A stretch of DNA of 64,000 nt. It comes from Trileptium ribeirensis (taxonomy: Eukaryota; Nematoda; Enoplea; Enoplida; Thoracostomopsidae). The stretch spans positions 1-64,000 of the forward strand of contig JASANE010029951.1 in assembly GCA_030248225.1 (NCBI GenBank), read 5' to 3'. Below are positions 53,601 through 62,600 of the stretch, in pieces (the first letter of the stretch is position 1; each line of letters begins with the position of its first letter). The notes below the pieces were generated by a model. It did no database searches. It was not told the origin of the DNA and worked only from the letters and a program-made list of their open reading frames with translations. Made by a program: the position numbers and the translations under genes.

Positions 53601-56600
53601 TTTTGCAACCGTACTGAGCTAAAGTGTCACTTATATACTTGATAAGTGGTGCAACAAACACTTGCCTTGTTTATTCTAGTGACTGAATGAAAATTCAGGT
53701 TTGCTGCAAAGGGTTCAATGTTTTGCTTGTTTTCGATATTTTTGTGGGTGAAGTAACGAAGGGCGTTGTTACGACTGAAAAACATTGTTTATATCAAACT
53801 TATAAAACAACATTTAACGGGGGTTCTTGTTTCCAGTTCCGGCCTAGGGAAATGTTTCTAACTTGCTTTTGTCATTCTTATTTTGCGAAATACGCAGTAG
53901 GAGATCACTTTAAAACAATTCACTGTAAGTGGATTTTCACAAAATCAACAGAGTGCACAAAACAATCGCGCTTTAGGCTATTCAGATGCAGAAAATAGAT
54001 TTTTCGGGTCGCCAGAAACACTGTTAGCCAAATTTTAGTGGTATATGAAGATAGCTCTAGTCTATGGAAATAGTGCTCTCAAAGTCACTAGGGCGTCCAG
54101 TTTGACTAAGTTTGCTTTTTAACGGATCTAAATCGCACTTTGGGCAAGCCATATACGAAAAATCTAATTTTTGGAACCTGGAACACAATTACCGCAGTTT
54201 TAGGGATATAGGAAGGTAGCTAGGTACTCGATATAGTCCTCACAAAGTCACTAGAGTGCCCACTTTGATCAAGTTTGCTTTTTAACGAATCGCACTGTGA
54301 GCTAGCCAGATAATAAAAAATCGGAATTTTTGGGCCACCAGAAGCATAATTAGCCCTATTTTAGGGGTATAGGAAGAGAGCTAGGTAATGGAAATAGTGC
54401 TCACAAAGTCATTAAAGTGTCCAATTTGAGAACAATTTTTCTTTGTAACGGATCTAAAAATAGCACTTTGGCCGAGCCATATACAAAAAAGTACGTTTTT
54501 GGGCCTTCAAAAACAGGATTACACTAATTTTAGGGGTATAAGAAGGTAGCTAGGTACTGGAAACAGCACTCACAAAGTCATTAGATTGCCCAATTTGAGC
54601 AAGTTTGCTTTTTAGCGGACTTAAATCGCTATTTGGGGGAGCTATGTATATTTGAAAAATAGAATGGGGTAGCTATATATATTTGAAAAATAGAATTTTT
54701 GGGTCCCGAAAAACACGATTAGCCCAATTTTAGGGGTACATGAAGGTAGCTAGACGCTGGAAACGCAGCTTGCAAAGTCACCAGAGTGCCCAATTCGGTT
54801 AGGTTTGCTTTGAACAGGTCCAAATCGCACTTTGGGCGAGCTGTATACGAAAAATCGAATTTTTAGGCCCCCAGAAACGGGACTATCCCAATTTTACAGG
54901 CATATGAAGGTAGCTAGGTATTGGATATAGTCCTGACATCACAAAGACACTAGAGTTCCCAATTTTATCACGCTTGCTTTTTAACAGACCTAAATCGCAC
55001 TTTGGCGAGTCAGATATGAAAAATCGAATTTTTGTAGGTTGGTACTGGAAATAGTGGTCACTAGAGTGTCTAATTTGATCGAATTTACTTTTTAAGGTCT
55101 CAGTGCCTAATTGTAACCACAAATGGCAATAGGGAAATTTGGGGTATACCAAGTGCTCAAAAGGCGTGTGCCAGAGAGCCACTGGAACCCAACAGGACGC
55201 CAGAGATTCGGTGTTTGGTTAAAATGTAGTTCAAAGGCCGTCATCTAGCAAGTCTTACGAATTCTTCGGACAAATACGAAAAAGTTATTAAATCGGATTT
55301 TTATTTTTTCCTGGTTCGCGAGATATATTCACTCAAAGTTCGTAAATCGTTAAAAACAACCAAAATCCGTCCAAAGTTCCAAGAAACCCGTAAAGTCATG
55401 TTGAACACGAGAATAGATCGACACTTCTAATGTTAGAATAATCATTTTTTAATTTCATCCATTGTGCCTATACAGCTAACAAAATATTTTTGTTTGGTTG
55501 GCAAGGTTTTTGTTCAACAAAAATAACATCGAAAAACAACAAATTAATTGTGCACCTCCAAAAAATTCTAAATGCCGAAAATGGTCAAAATTTTCCCATC
55601 TTGTGGCCATAATTCAGTTCAACCTTGGAATATCGAAAAATGACGACCGTCGAACGGTACCAAATTTAACACATCAGACAATATCGTTTACAAGTTAGTG
55701 TTTGATGAAAAAAGTGAAATCTAAAGACTAATTTCTGAAACTGACGGTTTTCCGGTATCTCAAGAACCGGTGACCGGATCGGGTCATAATAGGCACCATT
55801 CAAGTCCTTTCCACGAGACCTGTCTATTGATAACAAAATCAACCGTGTTAAAAACTTTCTTACAGTGTAACTTTGGGCAAAACCATATTTCAAACATTCC
55901 TGAGAGTACAGCACTATTAGTATATTCTCGCAAAGCCTAGTCGAACCAGTTATTCGTGGTTTCTCTCCGAGAAGTCGCGATTTTCTTTATAATTGAGAGG
56001 CTATTTTAGCAAACTGAGCCAAACCTTAAAAATATAGGTACCTCTTTATTACTTAAGCTATATGAGTTTCTTGAGTGTGAAAAATGGGCTTTTAGCATAC
56101 AGGGTTACCCATGAAGCTCCGCTCCCCTCCAGCTCTGAAAGATAAAGTTTTGGGACATTTGGGAAAAATTCGCCAAAAATTTGGTAAAAATATCAGCGAA
56201 AATTAAGGAAAACTGTGCAAAATATCAGCGGTATTGGTTGAAACCTAAAAATTTTGAACATTTCACTTCTTCCTGACTAAATATCCGCGGACTTCCCGAT
56301 TTTAGCAGAGCCATTTGCCCCATCCACCATACCCTAAGCCCCCACACTTATGCTTTGTGCCCACTTCCTGGATTTTCCTATTATTTGATAATGCTAGAAT
56401 TTCCCGAAATTTGAAGCCTCATAGAACAAAAACGGCATTTACTGGAGAATTTTTTGAAAAATAACACTTTTTTCACCTAACATGATTGCATTGGGTTCAC
56501 TTTGAGACTACAACAGTTAAAAATTCTTGTGGATTCGTTCAGTCTGTGACGTCATGTTATGAACGGAGCATTCCGAACTAGACACCGTAGTTCGAAATAC

Positions 56601-59600
56601 GGTAAAAAATTTCCATAAAATTCTGAATTCTTTTCCTGAAATTTGAAGCTCATAGAGCAGCGGGCAAAAAAGTATTGTCAGTTTTTAATATTTTTCATTT
56701 TAGTTGAACATAAAAGACCAGAACCGGTTTATTGGTTTTCGTGATTCTGAATACGATGAAGCTATTTTACTTGTGTGTATCCAATACAGCAACCGCTAGG
56801 TGCCTACAATGCGAAAAATATATGCCTTAAATCATACCTGAACAAGGTACGTCGGCTAGGTTGATGTTTCCGGCAGAGGGTAAAATTTTTCCCTTCTTCC
56901 CAATTCTTTCTCACAATTTTCCTTCAAAATTTTTGTAATGTTTATATCTGCCAAAATTTTCTCACCAATTTCGGCGCTCGGGGAGGGGTGCTGTGACAAA
57001 TATGGCTTAATCTATACGTGTCCAGAGGGGTTACCTTCCTAAGCCATAATTACCCCACTCCTGCTCCCACACCCATGGGGCGCGGATAATTTTCCTTGAG
57101 TAAAATTGGGAAAAATGGGCGCAGCGTTGTAACAATTTGGGGACAATTTTAGCAATCACTGATTGACATTTCAAAAACTCCCTCCAGACTTACGCCCTTG
57201 GAACAGTGTGCCCCCGAGTTAGTAGGCGTCCGAGCCTAGGGTGAAAACCTTTATCGTGGACCTCTAAATAGTCAATGCGTGCAAATTAGCTGTGCTCCCT
57301 GAAAATATGTGAATATATTGAATATTTCGGTTTTACACTGTTACTTTGCTCACTTTGTCTGATTTTAAGTGTCTGATTTTAAGCTATCAATGAGGCTTCT
57401 ACAATATTGTAACAGTTTTTGACCGGGTTCTAACCCGCCACATTACATAACGGTCAAACATGCAACAATAAAATCACACGTAACATTGCTAACATAGTTA
57501 ATATATATATGCAGTTTTGAAAAATCGCTAAATGATATTCGGAAAAAAACAGCTGCTCATAACGTCTTGAAAATGCACGTGCTATGCTAAGGAAATACAT
57601 CCCATAAGATCATTCGCAAATTTTGTTGTACATAGTTGGTACGGGGTTTGTGACTTCTCTCCATGGCGTCAGAATTCAGAACACAATTACTTCAATTTTT
57701 TAAATTGGTCTTGCAGCTAGGAATTTTTAGGGTTCAGAAATAAAAGTATTTGAATAACGTCTTAAACGTTGCTGTGAATTTTAAAGCTAACTTGGTACAA
57801 CATTAAATGTTTCGAATATCGGATATTTTATATTTTTTGTAGAAATCATATATTCATATATATTTTAGGTGGCTAGTTACATATTTTAAATCGTAATATC
57901 TACCCAAACTAGCTTTGAATACCTTAGATTTTAGGTGACGATGAAAAATTTATTAAAAGTTGCCGTAACTGTTGTAAACAGCTACTGCTTTATACTTATT
58001 GCGTTTTCTACAACCAAAACAATTTCCATTAAATTAAATAGAAATATTCTTTGATTCTTGCACCTCCATATATTCTGTTGAAATTTAAAGAACTGCATGT
58101 TCCTTGAAATTTTAAAGAATTATATTACATTTTAGAAAAATTTCAAGGAATAGTTCTTGAATTTAAAAAGAATATCTGGCAAAGTCAAAGAATTTTATCT
58201 TAAATGTGATGAAAAGTATTTTGAGTATAGTGACATATTTTAACTTTTATCACGAAAAATTGCTTTGATTTTTATATCTCAATTTTAAATTATGTTACAG
58301 GTTGACAGTGCACAACGCAACAACGTCTGTAGATTTCGATCGGTATACCAGTACCGGTAAAAATGTTACCAATACCTGTACCAAAAATTCATCGTAAATA
58401 CAGCTGTACTTATTTTAGTCAATACGTTGCTGACTAAATACACACTCAGCACGAGTTGTCATATAGCATCAGGATGATTTTTGATAAATTTTCCGAAGCC
58501 GGCTTATCCATTTGCTGAAGATTTTGCTAGGGTGCTTGAATGAGACCCTTGATTCGAAATTTGGGGCGCCGGATTTTGTCAGGGGCTCGAACTGGGAGCC
58601 CCGATATGTTAGTGTATAGAGGGTAAAACTGATTTTTTAACTAATTTTGTGCTGAGAGTCAAATTTTAACTTCAGAATGGGAATTTAAAAAAAATTTGCC
58701 AATTTTTTATGTTTTTGGGGCTGTTTTTACCGTAGCGAAGCCAAAAAAATTAGCCAGAGGGCTTTTTTGGGGGTAGCCAAAATTTTTCCACGGGGCCACA
58801 ACTAGAGGCACCCGTTCTTTGCCAGGGTCCACCACCCTCCACTTTGGAGAAGCCAGCAAAGAAGATTAGCTATATGTTTCTGGATGTGCCAACTCCTGCA
58901 TCGTGTACTTGCTCAGTTTATTCCATAAGTTATAAGAGATCAGTCACGTACAACAACGAAAGATATATATATGTTGGCATGTTATACATCACATGGCTGT
59001 CGACCGTACAAAAACTTGCGTGATGTATATGGGTATTTAGATCGATTTTATATAGTATACCTATGTCTACTATAGGCAGCTATGGCTTGGATTGTTTTTA
59101 CAAGTACAAAAATAATTCTGGTAACGGTACGTCCAATATGTTGTACCGGTACCGCTCGTTCACTAAACCTTTGTTGTCAAAATATTACATTTGTTCGTTG
59201 TAAATCAATGTTTTGCGTATACGTTGATATTCTGTTACAGCCCCGTATGGTTTGCGCGAGAAAACGTGTCGAATTGGTTCGAAGAAGCATGATCCGTCAG
59301 TTCCAGAAGAATTGTTAGTTTTCTTATATTTGTAATTTTAGTGTTTTCGATATAGCAATTTGTTATTTTGTAGATAGATTATTGCTGTTTTCTAAACTTT
59401 GTATAGTTCAACAGGGTAAATCTGGACACCTTAAACGCGGGTAATTTCAAACAGGAAACTATTTAGCCGAGCCATTAGCAGGATATTCCCTATGTTTTAG
59501 CATTACTTAACAATGTAACAATGCTACGATGTAACATGTAAAATGCATATGTTTATTCATGTAAAATCTTGGAAGCAAGGTTTCAAAATTTAAGGCAATG

Positions 59601-62600
59601 TTCGCTATGTGTTTTGCAGTACGTTTTAATGCTAATACCTCTGCTACGCAAGTTTTTCAGAACTTTAATCGTTATGATAACCACAAAAACATAATATGCG
59701 GACTGTCAAAATATCAGCATCGTTAAGGATTATTATTTATATATGTCGTACGGTATCAATAGATGGCAGTGATACGGCATTCTCTGTGAAGTACAGGAGT
59801 TTAAAATATTTAAATGAAATCAGGAATTTTTTTTACTTTTACAATATTAAGTATATCATACATGCTCAAGCTCCGGGGTTCCAGAGAGTAGCCGACACCC
59901 TCGAAAGTGGGGGTTGGCGTTTGGTCTCCCCAGCTTGGAATTAGCCGGTCGACGGAGGGGATCGGGAGTGAGTATGGCGATATCAGCGTCTATATGTTCG
60001 GCATGGGCAGAAAGACCTGTGGGATGGTGGTAGGATCACCTGGAGGTAGGAACGGCACATCACGCCGAGGGGAGCCATCTGGCACGTCAGGTGGATAACA
60101 CTTTCTTTGAGCATGTATGCTATATAATATATTATATGGTGGTTAAAACAGGGTAGACAAATTTGTTTTCTGGTTGGGAATTTTATTTTAAAATTTGTTA
60201 TACTTTTTATAAATTTTGTATAAATAAAATTAATTTGTATTTTGGTTGAATACCTATGTCTGAAATTTAATTTTAAAAATTCCACATTTCAATGTATTAC
60301 ATGACAAATGTTTTTTTTTGATACAGTGAACAAACCTGTGTCATACTGTTTCTGAAGAAAGCAAGCAATAATCGTGTCAAAGCAAGGCTTGTATTGTTAT
60401 CAAAATATATTTTTTGGCAATCAAGTCGCTTTGTTCAACTTTATAGACTAGACTGTGATATATTTCTTTATGTATTTTTCTCGATACTTTTGGCAGTCGG
60501 CATATGTTTTTGAGGCTATCATAACGGTTAGAGTTCTGAAAAACTTGCGTGACACAGTTATTATCATTAAAACGTATTTCAAAACACATAGCGAACATTG
60601 ACTTAAAATTTGGAACATTGTTTCCAAAATTTTACAAGAATAAACATATGCATTTTACATGTTACATCGTAGCATTGTTACCTTGTGTTACTCCTTTTAC
60701 AAGGTCACAAGACACTTTTTAGATTCAGGGTTCAATTAGGGTCGAAAACATGATCATGAAATTTGGTCATTTAACACTGACACCCATTTGTTAGTATTAT
60801 CATCAAATAGTTTACAATACGCTATATAATACAGGTAAAAATTTGGGCTCTAAGCTCGGCTTGGCGGTAGAACCGAACTCGGCATGTCTGAACAGGTGAA
60901 CTCAGCGGAGCCGACTATTTCTGACAAAGCTGAGGTCGTCTTTTAAGAGTACTTTTCTAGGACAACATACATACCTAATTGAAACATGTGACGTATAGCA
61001 CAGTATTCTGACAAAATAATTTGACACCCGAAATTTCAACGGATCGGCTATACTTATAGTTCATTTGGGGATTTGTGTTTCTCCTCTGTGGTATATGATA
61101 GGAATCGTAAACGTTTTACTTGGAGACGGAGAGCCGGTCGCGACTTATTATCGGAGGAATCGAACTGAACAGAGCGCAGAGGCGTAGCCATAATTTCCGC
61201 ATTGGGAACACAGGATTTGCTTAGCGGAGCAGAGCGTAACCCGACTTGGCGTACATAGTACGTACACTTCGCTTTGTGTCGAATTTATTTAGTAATATAA
61301 ATAAACAGTCTTTTTTGCCGTTATCCGTGAAATGAAAATTATAAACAAGTTGAAAAACGGATACGGAACGAAATGTCGACATGCACATGCCTATTCTATT
61401 CAAAAAAGTATGTGTTTGTGGAATTTGACTCGGCGTCCCAAATAAATGTCCATTCAAAAACGTGTTCTCAAAATTTTCCGTAATTTAATGCGCTCTGTTC
61501 GTGCAGTAAACCATGTGTCGTCTCGGTTGAAATAATAAAATAAACAGTCAACATGGGCTATTTCCAAAACTGACCAAACTGTACCTCTTAAAAACCATAC
61601 CTCTAAAGGACATTAACCACATGTGTTCTAAAAAATGCCAAACATGTTAGTTAAATATGCACCAGTTTTGGCACAAAACATATGATAGAGACACTGCCGT
61701 GTCCCTATAATAACAGGTATTTACTCCCTATGTATGTAATCTATAAATGATTCCAGCTACTGTGACCTGATCATTGAAAGTACAATCAGATACAATTTCC
61801 AACACGGAATTTTCCAGCTTTTGAGACCTTGCCCTATTGTGTGCAAACTTTGCGTTTTATTGTAGGGATGAAAAGGTTCACAAAGCATCATGATTATACG
61901 CATAGGTAATAGTATAGATATCACCCATATTAAATGTTACTGCTTCAGTGTTCCGTACTAGAAGTTACGAGCATGTCCGGCTTACCCCAGCAAATTCGGA
62001 TACTTTCCTGAAACAAGGGCCAACTTTAAAAGCAAAACTTCGCAGCGTACTTTAATTAATCAGTACATATTGGATCTAGTGCCTGTATATACTTTAGTAT
62101 ATATAACAGTTTTATAAACATGTCCTCACATTGCGCAAATGTATAAGATACTTGTGATATTGCAAAAATAGTTATCATAACTAGCAGCTAATAGCCATGG
62201 TCCGTCAGTACAATCGTAAAACCCAGCCAGTTCCTAAGAATAGGATAGACAATGTGCAATTCGTGAGTAGGGAATCTGTCAGAAAAGCGCATATAAATTT
62301 ATGGTGTGCTAAAGTCAACTCTCCATGATCACATCAAGGCAGGTGGTGAAGTGACCAAGCCAGGTGTGCCTCCAAGCTTGCCTTCGAAACTACCGCAGAA
62401 CTAGCTGTTTGTGTCAGAATCATGGCCAGAAATTGAGTGGGTATTAGCAAGGAGTATCTTAAAAATAAAGTTCAAAATTCGTCTTCAAAACAAAAGGTGC
62501 GGAAAGTGAACTAGTTACTGCTTACATTCGTAAGTACTGTAGATTTAAAGATTGGAAACCGATTGAAGATTGGGTACAAAAATTCATGACCGACAAACAC

